A stretch of 64,000 bases of DNA from Caprella mutica (taxonomy: Eukaryota > Arthropoda > Malacostraca > Amphipoda > Caprellidae), in NCBI GenBank assembly GCA_947561585.1, contig CANNZV010001456.1, forward strand, positions 1-64,000. The letters are read 5' to 3'. The notes beneath the pieces were generated by a model. It saw nothing but the letters and a program-made list of their open reading frames with translations, ran no database searches and was not told the origin of the DNA. Below are positions 47,270-59,900 of this stretch, one piece after another; within the stretch, counting starts at the first letter, position 1, and each line of letters starts with the position of its first letter. A program made the position numbers and the translations under genes.

Positions 47270-47908
47270 GTACATGAGAGATACCCTAAGAAAAGATACT
47301 GTTGAAATACAGGCAGCCTTTACACAGCAAATTAATGACTAAACTTAAAACAACATGAGTTGTTCATTTCAAATACATGTGAGAGGAACATGACATTGTA
47401 CTTTGGGAAAATACGGTGACTTAAAATAACGGGAAATAGATTTGAGATTTAATACAAGCTTTTAACTATTTCATGCATATTTAAAATCAGCAGATTTCTT
47501 ATTTTTGTTTAAATATAATTAGTTTTATCATAATTTCTAATTATAAATTTGGGTTGATTAGCCATGGTGAATCTTTCAAGTTTAAATGTATTTAATTTAC
47601 TTTTTGTTAGATAGTAATAAAGATTTATTATGGTTATTATAAATGATTAGCAGTTTAATAAGAAAGGTAGTTTTACAGGTAAAAACCTAAGCTTCAAAAA
47701 TCTTATATCCTTTGCTGTTATACTGAAAGACTGAAGATTTAAAATTGATATATCTTCGAAAACTATAAATAAATATATACAATTATACAAAGTATTCCAA
47801 CCTAAAAACACAGATTGACAAATAAATAAGAACTACTTTCTTTCAACATAAACTTTTGAATTTAAATTCTATGTTCTACACCTTTTTGAAAATCATTCTT
47901 TTCACCGT

Positions 47909-50900
47909 TTACAAATCTAAATAGACAGCTTGGGTGGATGCCATGGAAGCACAGAATGCGAAAACTGAAGCGGCTCCCACTATGGCAACAGTGGAGCCAA
48001 CCCAATCCACTAGGGTTCCCATACAGAGGGCCTGGATGAACTGGGCTAGGAACACCATGGAAGACACGATTGCCACGTCTGTTCCTAAACCGCGGACCTG
48101 TTGTTGTGGCTCATCTTCACAGGAAGTGAAAGATCTCTCGAAACCGACCTGAATAAAAAGAAAGTTAAATTTTTATGTTTTCTTCTAATTAAAATTCTCA
48201 TGTTCTAAGATCTCTCGAAACCGACCTGAAGAAAAAGAAAGTTAAATTTTTATGTTTTCTTCTAATTAAAATTCTCATGTTCTAAGATCTCTCGAAACCG
48301 ACCTGAAGAAAAAGAAAGTTAAATTTTTATGTTTTCTTCTAATTAAAATTCTCATGTTCTAAGATCTCTCGAAACCGATCTGAGGAAAATGAAAACTTAA
48401 TTATAATGTTTGATTCTTCTTGAAAATTTTATGTATCTGAAACCAAAAAATTGAATTCATATTTCAATTAAGTTAATTTCCTAACCTGATTATATAAATA
48501 AGTTCGTATAGATAGTTACATGTAGCTATTACACTTCATTTTCCATGATAATTATATTTGTTTATTTCCTATTGATTAAGTTCTTTTAGTGAAAGTTTAT
48601 TTTCAATATTGTGTTTAAAGCTTTCTGTTACTTTAATAAAATTTACTTTAATAAAAATTAGTTAAAATTTAAAAAAAAATTGAGCAAAAAAAAATTTTCA
48701 ACGTTTTTTTTTCAAAATAAATTTTTTAAATTTTAATTTTTTTTTTTTTTTTCAAAATAAATATTGTTGACTGTAGACTCACAGTTTGTTTCTCATGGTA
48801 GTTTGCCACTAGAAGGTAAGGCATGGTGAATAGTGTGGAGTACATCACTCCTGCAGTAGTACTGAGGAGAATCACCGATACCTTGTGTGGGAAGATACAC
48901 AGAAACACCATGCCGATACTGTACACCATTTGACCGCAAAAGTACACAGGTCTTGCACTGTGAACAAACAGAAAAATTGATTAACACACTGAGTTGTAGG
49001 TTGGTTAGTAGCAAAGATATTAGATTGAAAAAATTTAGTTAATCAGGTCCAGGTTATTTAGGTCCAGGTTTTCCACCCTTCTCCTGATGATGAATAGAAA
49101 TCTTTCTATTCGAAAGCTTGAAACAAAAAAAAGACCTGCAACACAGAGTGAGAATATTTTCAATCATTCATTGAAAAGATAGATTCTCACTCAACGGGAT
49201 ATCCATTTATCAATAGGTTATTTAAACTGAACTCTATTCTTGTCATGATGATGAAAGAAAATCTTTGTCCTAAAATGTCTCTTTAAGGTCCTAAAATGCC
49301 TATTTTAGGACCTACAGTACCTATTTTTAGGTCCTAAAATGCATTTTTTAAGGTGCTAAAATGCCTTTTTAAGGTCCTAAAATGCCTTTTTTATAGGTCC
49401 TAAAATGTCTTTTTTAGGTCCTAAAATGTCTTTTTTTAGGTCCTAAAATGCCTTTTGTATGTCCTAAAATATTTTTATAGGTCCGAAAATGACTTTTTCT
49501 AGTCCTAAAAGTCCGAGCTCTAGGTGTATATTATTTTAGTAAAATATCTTTGCTAGTAGGTCATAGTTCAACGTTATTATTTCACAAAATAGGATAGTCA
49601 GGATTGTTCAATTAGTTAAGCTGCACGACAGACAAGGATCTCATCATTATCACAAAGATTTCATGACAATTCTATCGCATCCTAGGCTGCTTGACCGAAA
49701 TGGCACACAAGAACTTAAATCAAAGTCAACGTGATGTCCACGGCTTACAATAAAATCCAGCTGATGAAAATTTATTTCATTGTAAACGAATCGCCTGTTT
49801 TGAATAATGTGACGTCATCAAGAACAATTAGTTGGCACTTCTCACCCGAATTTCTTGACGAGAGTCTCGATGTAGGCAGAGTAGATGGCACAGGACACTG
49901 AATAGAGACACATGCCCCAGCAGCCAAAGCGAACACCTTCCTCGTAAGAGATGCGTGCTGGTGAACCTTCAGGGGCCTGAATGAAAATAAGGGAAATCAA
50001 TTGGTTACAGCTGATTTGTAGATAATATAAATGTGTTATTAATATATGTAAATATTATAACTACTCTTTCTAATAATTTGTTTCTTTACTGGTCCTAGGT
50101 CCATTCACCGAAAACACATTCGTTGCACGACACTTTCGCCGAAAAAATGAAAATTATTTTCCTAATTAAGGTATACTTATTTATTTTGTCACTATCAAAC
50201 ATTTGCCGAAAACTTATTTGCCGCACGACAGAGGGGGGGGGGGGAGCCATCCCCCCGAACCGGACCGCTAACCTAACCTTTGATGGACAATATTTCTTCA
50301 TATTTATAACGTATAGTGTTTTTTTAATTTTCGGCAAATGTGTTTTCGGCAAATGTGTTTTCGGCAAATGGACCGATCACCTTCTTCACTAACCAGAGGG
50401 TCTCCCTCGAAGACAGCCTCCCCCACAAAGTCTGTGAAGTAGAGGGAGTAGCACACCAAGGACATCCAGCTGAAGAGGTTAGTCAGGCACAGGATGCGCA
50501 GACTCTGTCGAAAAGAGACATTATGGCGCATGTGAAGAAAAGAGAATACACTGTTACTCCTCATTAGGGTTGTGACAATATGCTTTTAAAATCATAAATA
50601 GACCTTAAGAATATGACAGACGAAATGAAATGGTATCGAATACTATATACCGCTGGTTTAGAACGGTCCAATAGTCATTAATTCTCTCCGTCTATAATAT
50701 TTTCAGGATCTATGATTTTAGGATATTGTCACAACCCTAGTCCTCATACTAAAATTCTGAACTGAATTGATGGATGTTAGTACTTGAAAATTGTCTAATT
50801 CTTGATGATGATTATTTCTAGTGTAAATTGTGATTGTATATAATTTTTATATAGATTTTTGATTGCTATTTAGTTTGTTAATATTTTCGCTTTCATTTTT

Positions 50901-53900
50901 TTTTTCTCTTTTGCCCGAAAATGTCTTGTTTTCAACAGGAATTTATATATGGTCTTGATTTAGAATCCTACTTTGCATCATTCTGACTTTCTATGAAGTT
51001 GTATCGTTGTATCTAAATTTAGTAAATATTTTGAAAAATATTCACAAAAATTTCAACGTAGGTTTCTAGCTTTCGAATAGCAAGATGTCAATTCATCATC
51101 AGAATCAGGAGTGAAAGTTCTAGGAGGACTAGAAAAAAAACTTAATTTTACTGTCAACGCTGAAATTTCAAGAAAATACAGACTTTTCTTTTCAAAGTAT
51201 TTTGATGCTCAAGATTTATAGTATTAGAACGAACTAAAAATGTATCTGGTTCGAAATTGTTACCTCACCGAAAAAAAATACGAGTCACATTGTCTCAAAA
51301 TTTGAGTTTTCACTTTGTCCCAAGACCGGCTCAAAAATGTGAGTCAATTTGACTCATCCTAACATTTTATTCAAAAACAAGTCATATTGACTCCTAATTC
51401 ATAGTCAGATTGACTCAGGTAGAGTCAATGAGTCAGGTTGACTCGCAATATTTACCTTAGGCATGTGGATGATAGAGAGTAGGTAGTGTTTCAGGGTGAC
51501 TTCGGGCACGACCTCTGGTGGTGGAACTTTGTACTCGTCCGCCAGAGCAGTTGGCGACTGTGAAAAAAAAATGGGGTTCAAATTTTACGCCAGCCAAAAT
51601 TAATCTACAGCCAAATTGGTCCTAGATCAATTCTGGACGTTTAATTAAATAATATTAGCGTTTGCGTTTAATCTTAGGAGTTTTTATAGAACTATAGAAT
51701 AAGAAGTGGCGCCATCTAGTGGTGAGATTTAGAGTTAGTGGCCAAGTATTTTTCAACTGGCAATAATTAGGTACAAATATTATTGGGTAAGTACGGTACT
51801 TTTAAATTCCTATTGCAAATTGAAGATGGAATTTAAGATGTATAATATACCTATTATGAATCTGCTTTTGTTTCATGCATCCAATAGGACCAAATAACTT
51901 ATTACGACCAAGCCACTTAGTGCAACCAATCTTATAGAAATTCAACTGTATTCAACACTTTAAAATTGCGTTCAAACGATTAAAAAAATCGAATTTTCGA
52001 CACATCTTTTCTTTAGTTTCGTAATGTTCTTGACAAGAACATTACTGTTCTTGTCAAGAACAGTAATGTTCGACACATCTTTTCTCAAGCACTGTTGTCT
52101 TCATCACTCACAGAGTTGTTAAAACAGGTCTCCTGTTCGTCTACTGTTGAACCGTTAACCTTCTGGTGACCGTTTGATTGGTTGAAGTCCTGTAGAGAGA
52201 AAATGTATCCAGATACAGTAGAGTTCATATGTAACTAGGCACAACAAATTTTTTATCAGGTATATCTAGATTCTAGAGGGTAAGTTACGAATTATCGGTC
52301 AGTTCTACATCTTCGGTCATATAGGAAAAAAGCAATATAAGAATTGTTATTATTACACAGTGTTTCCAGCAGTAGTATTAGATAGCACTGAGTAATAATA
52401 ACAATTTTATACTGGTTTTTTTTATATGACCGAAAATGTAGTACTGACCAATAATTCGTAACTTACCCTATACCATATTGCAATAAGGTAATTCAATTTG
52501 TTCATAGGTGTAGTTAAATACTTTGATTTTCAGATAAATATGGTAAAACTGCAAACATTAAACCAAAGGGTTTACCATTTCTCTCACCGTGTGTCCCATA
52601 TCCCCGTCCACAGCTCCGTACAGGATGACATCGCACTTCGTAGGTATTTTCTCCATGGATAGAACGTCCCCTTTGTTCTGAGGGGAAGAAGAGGGGAAAT
52701 TAAATTTAAAAAAAGTAGGTAATATTAAAAAGAGGAAACTTAAAAGATTTTAAAAAAGTGAAAATATATAATATAACAAAAATGAAATAAAGAAACTCTT
52801 AAATTATTTATCACTATCTGTTATTATCATTTAGCCATATGATAAATAGGGTTGTGACAATATGCTCTTAAAATCATTGACCCCGTAAATATTATAGACG
52901 GAGAGAATTAAAGAGTATTGAATGGTTCTACACCAGCGGTATATAGTATTCGATACCATTTCATTCCGTCTGTGATATTCTTGAGATCTATGATTTTAAA
53001 ATCATATTGTCACAACCCTAATGACAGTAGAATTCCTCTATACTCTGTAGTGAACTCCTCTATAGTGAACTCCTCTGAAGTGAACTCCTCTATAGTGAAC
53101 TCCTCTATAGTGAACTCCTCTATAGTGAACTCCTCTATAGTGAACTCCTCTATAATGAACTCCTCTGTAGTGAACTCCTCTATAGTGAACTCCTCTATAA
53201 TGAACTCCTCTATAGTGAACTCCTCTATAGTGGACTCCTCTATAGTGAACTCCTCTATAGTGAACTCCTCTATAGTGAACTCCTCTATAGTCAACTCCTC
53301 TATAGTCAACTCCTCTATAGTGAACTACTCTATAGTCAACTCCTCTATAGTCAACTCCTCTATAGTGAACTCCTCTATAGTCAACTCCTCTATAGTCAAC
53401 TCCTCTATAATGAACTCCTCTATAGTCAACTCCTCTATAGTCAACTTCTCTATAGTGAATGAGTTAGAATGTAGACTCTATAGTCTATAGTGAACAGATT
53501 TTCTTTAGTCTGTCATAAAATAGGCTTTAGTTTTCTAAAACTGATTGCAATTTATGGGAGACTAAAGAAAATTTATTCAATATAGAGACTTCCTTACCCA
53601 TTCACTATAGAGGCTACATCCTAACTCGTTCACTATAGAATAGTTCTACTGTAACAATTTATCGATGCCAACCTTATTGTTGACGGAGTGTATTCTCTTT
53701 AGAGGTATCTCTTTGAATGATGTGATGGTCACTATCACACAGACGATGTAAATGAAGAGCACCAACGTGAACACCGCCCTTACATGACCACCAAACAACC
53801 AACCTAGAGGGGAAAACATACTAAACACTTTGTCTCTGTATGGGTTGTGGGTAGCGTTACAATTAATGCGAATTTGATACAAGATGGAAATTTCTATAGG

Positions 53901-56900
53901 TTCCTATTTTTTCATTTTTTTTTTAAATATGTCAATGTAAAAACTAGTGAAAGCTTAGTTAAGTAGGATAAGTTAATATTTTTGAATGACTGCCGATGAC
54001 TTACCAATGACTGCTGATGACTTACCAATGACTGCTGATGACTTACCAATGACTGCTGATGACTTACCAATGACTGCTGTTGACTTACCAATGACTGCTG
54101 TTGACTTACCAATGACTGCTGATGACTTACCAATGACTGCTGATGACTTACCAATGACTGCTGATGACTTACCAATGACTGCTGTTGACTTACCAATGAC
54201 TGCTGTTGACTTACCAATGACTGCTGATGACTTACCAATGACTGCTGATGACTTACCAATGACTGCTGATGACTTACCAATGACTGCTGATGACTTACCA
54301 ATGACTGTCGTGTCCCAGTCGATGGCTCCCATAGCGTACCCGGTACCGCCCCCCAGTCCCGCCATGATGGTGAAAGTTGATAGGCCCACACCGTGATCCT
54401 CTGATGGTTGAGATGGGGGCAATTATGACTTATACGAACATATAGTGTATACATAATATGGTACAGAACTTATACAAATATATTATATACATAATATAGA
54501 ACAGTGCGTACTGTGTAGTTAGAGAAAATAAAATGGAAAATTATAAGAAATTAATTGGAAAAATTGTGAAAAAAATTTTCACACATAAAGTATTAAAAAA
54601 AAGACAAAAAAATTTTAAACTGAAAAAATATAATAATAATTACAGTCAATGAATACACTTTAAAGAAATTATAGTTGAATTGCTAGTCATCTATTTATGA
54701 TTGTACCATACTAATATTTAAGACATTAATTTTAAATTAATATTACTAATTATAAGTAAATAGAAGTTAACATAGAAATATTGCATTCTATTATATCATG
54801 TAATTATACACCATCGGTTTACAAACCAAAGTAGCACTTAAATTAACATAGATACCCTTACAATAAAAAAATATCTATATTTTCTATACACTCCGAGTCT
54901 TTCAGCTATAACTATCTTAAATGTATTTAATATTTCATTTATTTTCACTAAAGAATTATATTAAAGTTATTATATTTAACTAGGACAAATCTATCGTATA
55001 TGACGTAATAAGTACATATATCATTGGGTAAGTTACGAGTTATCGGTCAGTTACACCTCTTCGGTCATGTTAAAAAACGATATAATAATTGTTATCTATT
55101 TTTTAATTTTTATCCATGATACCTGCAGGTATCATGGATACCTATTGAAATAAATAAAGAAAATATTTTATCGTTTTTTGTTATATGACCGAAGATGTGG
55201 AACTGACCGATAACTCGTAACTTACCCAAAGTTTAAATATTCCTAAAACAATTTTTATCCAATATTTCTTTGAAATGATTTTTATTGGCTAAATTATTAA
55301 ATGAATAAAAAATATAACTTAATAATACGCCTAAGGTCCATTCTATTCTAGCAGATAAAAACGCAACGTTTTCACCACCCAGTTTTCACCTCTTCATTTA
55401 ATCACGGTTAAATGAATGTTCCATTCATTTAACCGTGATTAAATGAAAAGGGGTTAACTGAGCGGTGAAAACGCGGCGTTTCAACTGCTACTAGAGAATA
55501 GGTCTCATGTACCTGGGACAGTGACATCTAAGAGGTAGGCTCTGGAAGGACTCTGGCAAGCATCGGCATCGAAATCTAACAAGATGGTGCCCAGGATGGT
55601 AAAGAAGATGCCCCAGGGGTGGTAGTTGGAACCTTCGTCACCAGGTGGCTCTTCAGAAGAATCTGGGGGAAGTTACGAGTTATCGAACAGTTTAATATTT
55701 TCGAACATGTAAGAAAAAAACTATATTATTGAACTAGTATTTTCAATATGAATTCATATATTTCAGCTTGAATTAATATTAATAATTTAAACTTCATCTT
55801 TTATTTTATTAATTAATAGTGACTATAGAATAAATAAATAGTTATTTTCTTACCCTGGTAGTACGTATCGTTGCTTGAAGAGGAGTTAGACCAGGAGGAG
55901 ACATTCTGTGTGAGAGGAGAGAATTGTTATGGTGGGCCATAGAAGATTGAGAGAGAAAGTTATGGTGGGGCCATAGAAGATTAAGAAAGAAAGTTATGGT
56001 GGGGCCACAGAAGACTGAGAGAGAAAGTTATGGTGGGACCATAGAAGATTAAGAGGGAAGAAAGTTATGGTGGGGCCATTGAAGATATGAAGTGAGGAAC
56101 ACATTAAATCTTCCATGGCCCCACCATAAATGTAAGATAAGTGAGTAAATAAAGATGCTAAGTGTAGAGGTAGTATTTAACTAATAATTATAGGTAGTTA
56201 CAGTCTCTACATATAAAGATTACTCATCATTATTTTAATTACCACATGAGTTGATCTTTACTAAATAGTATATATCTTATATCTATGTACCTAATAACAC
56301 TTATAGTTAATAACACTTATAGTTAACTATATTTACCCCGTAACTGTACAGGGTGACCCACTAAAAAGTGTAACAAACTTAGAAATAATATAAATATCGT
56401 ATTTATAAGTAGTTACAAAATGAGTTGAAGTGAATTTAAAAAAATTTCATGTGTCCACCCATTGTACGAAATTTATATTAATTCAAACTTGGGTACACTT
56501 TTTTGTGGGATACCCTGTATAGGGTGGGTACCTACTATTGGAAACGTGAGAAAAATATATATTATAATTATTATTCAATTCGTTATTTTAATTTGTTTCC
56601 GTGATACCAGTGGATATCATGGATACAAATTAAAATATATTTTTTCTACGTGTTCGAAAATATGCAACCGTTCGATAACTAAGAACATACCCTGCCCTAA
56701 ATAACACTTATAGCATCACTCCAGTTTCACAATGAATAATATATGTTAATTTTAAATAATTTAATAATAATAATATTTTCATAATAATGTCAGAAGAGTA
56801 AATATTACTTAGATATTTCACTTACAAACATCACTTACAAACATCACTTACAAACATCACTTACAAACATCACTTACAAACATCTCTTACAAACATCACT

Positions 56901-59900
56901 TACAAACATCACTTACAAACATCTCTTACAAACATCACTTACAAACATCACTTACAAACATCACTTACAAACATCACTTACAAACATCACTTACAAACAT
57001 CACTTACAAACATCACTTACAAACATCACTTACAAACATCACTTACAAACATCACTTACAAACATTCCTTACAAACATCACATACAAACATCACTTACAA
57101 ACATCACTTACAAACATCACTTACAAACATCACTTACAAACATCACTTACAAACATCACTTACAAACATCACTTACAAACATCACTTACAAACATTCCTT
57201 ACAAACATCACATACAAACATCACTTACAAACATCACTTACAAACATCACTTACAAACATCACTTACAAACATCACTTACAAACATCACTTACAAACATC
57301 ACTTACAAACATCACTTACAAACATCTCTTACAAACATCACTTACAAACATCACTTACAAACATCACTTACAAACATCACTTACAAACATCACTTACAAA
57401 CATCCCTTACAAACATCACTTACAAACATCCCTTACAAACATCACTTACAAACATCACTTACAAACATCACTTACAAACATCACTTACAAACATCACTTA
57501 CAAACAACACTTACAAACATCACTTACAAACATCACTTACAAACATCACTTACAAACATCACTTACAAACATCACTTACAAACATCACTTACAAACATCT
57601 CTTACAAACATCACTTACAAACATCACTTACAAACATCACTTACAAACATCACTTACAAACATTCCTTACAAACATCACATACAAACATCACATACAAAC
57701 ATCACTTACAAACATCACTTACAAACATCACTTACAAACATCACTTACAAACATCACTTACAAACATCACTTACAAACATCACTTACAAACATCACTTAC
57801 AAACATCACTTACAAACATCTCTTACAAACATCACTTACAAACATCACTTACAAACATCACTTACAAACATCACTTACAAACATCACTTACAAACATCAC
57901 TTACAAACATCACTTACAAACATCACTTACAAACATCACTTACAAACATCACTTACAAACATCACTTACAAACATTCCTTACAAACATCACATACAAACA
58001 TCACATACAAACATCACTTACAAACATCACTTACAAACATCACTTACAAACATCACTTACAAACATCACTTACAAACATCACTTACAAACATCACTTACA
58101 AACATCACTTACAAACATCACTTACAAACATCACTTACAAACATCACTTACAAACATCTCTTACAAACATCACTTACAAACATCACTTACAAACATCACT
58201 TACAAACATCACTTACAAACATCTCTTACAAACATCACTTACAAACATCACTTACAAACATCACTTACAAACATCACTTACAAACATCTCTTACAAACAT
58301 CACTTACAAACATCACTTACAAACATCACTTACAAACATCTCTTACAAACATCACTTACAAACATCACTTACAAACATCACTTACAAACATCACTTACAA
58401 ACATCTCTTACAAACATCACTTACAAACATCACTTACAAACATCACTTACAAACATCACTTACAAACATCTCTTACAAACATCACTTACAAACATCACTT
58501 ACAAACATCACTTACATAATTTGGGGCAGTTGCGTAAGTGTCACCCAATAAAATACCGAAGAATTTTCCGTTAGGAACCAAAATGAGGCCTGTGAATGAG
58601 AGAAAAATATTTGAAAATAAAAGATAAAAACAACAACAACCATTAAACGCTTTATTAACCATCAATCGTAAAACAACCATCAAACTTTAAAACAACCATC
58701 AATGGTTGTATGAGGTTGTTTTGTTGTGTTTCATTTTCCTACAACATTTTCAGTTGTTGGTCACAATATTATAACAACAAAACAGTACTAGAATTGCCAG
58801 TACTATAGAAATGTAATAAAGTACTATAGTACTTTACTGTAGTAAGAGATGTAAAATTTTACTTTACTGTAGTAAAGTACTATAGTACCTTATTCATCCA
58901 TGATTAGAAAGTTGAATAAGTAGGGTAAGTTCCAAGTTATCGAACTCTTCCACATTTTCAATCATGTAAAAAGTATATAATTTAACTAGATATTTTAGTT
59001 GGTAACCATGATACCTGCAGGTATCATGGTTACCAAAACTAAGCAGTTGAATCTATACCTATTTTTCAAATATAATCGATAATGTTAAAGCGTCCAATAA
59101 CTTGGAACTTAGCCTAATGGTAACTTTTATAATCTACCTAATAGTGTAAATAACGTTAATAACTTACCTAACTAATTATAAACTGAAAGTTAAGGGAGAG
59201 AAACTAATGATGGGTAAATGATGGGACAGATTGATAAGGGGTATCGGATGAATATCGGTATAAAATATCTACACATTAATATGTCTCTATCTCCACAGTA
59301 AAATATCTATATTAATATCTCTTCAGTAAAATATCTCTAAAATGTCTCTCTATCTCTCCAGTAAAATATCTCTAAAATATCTCTCTATCTCTCCAGTAAA
59401 ATATCTCTAAAATATCTCTCTATCTCTCCAGTAAAATATCTCTCTATCTCTCCAGTAAAATATCTCTCTATCTCTCCAGTAAAATATCTCTCTATCTCTC
59501 CAGTAAAATAACTCTAAAATATCTCTCTATCTCTCCAGTAAAATATCTCTAAAATATCTCTCTATCTCTCCAGTAAAATATCCCTAAAATATCTCTCTAT
59601 CTCTCCAGTAAAATATCTCTAAAATATCTCTCTATCTCTCCAGTAAAATATCTCTAAAATATCGCTCTATCTCTCCAGTAAAATATCTCTAAAATATCTC
59701 TCTATCTCTCCAGTAAAATATCGCTAAAATATCTCTCTATCTCTCCAGTAAAATATCTTTAAAATATCTCTCTATCTCTCCAGTAAAATATCTCTCTATC
59801 TCTCCAGTAAAATATCTCTAAAATGTCTCTCTATCTCTCCAGTAAAATATCTCTAAAATATCTCTCTATCTCTCCAGTAAAATATCTCTCTATCTCTACA

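Noticed and set aside
47934..48152. 72-codon plus-strand ORF
   Set aside because: Antisense shadow of the last SLC45 exon, which has clear family motifs on the minus strand.
50123..50567. ORFs on both strands around the ccgaaaacaca foldback
   Set aside because: They mostly read the foldback element; only 50394-50504 on the minus strand is a real exon.
52918..53490. 190-codon VNSSI-repeat ORF
   Set aside because: Lies across a hAT MITE and a 15-bp satellite made from another MITE terminus; the minus-strand TIEEF ORF is its mirror.
56818..58515. CRISPR-like regular array
   Set aside because: Units are contiguous without spacers and the window is eukaryotic; it is a minisatellite.
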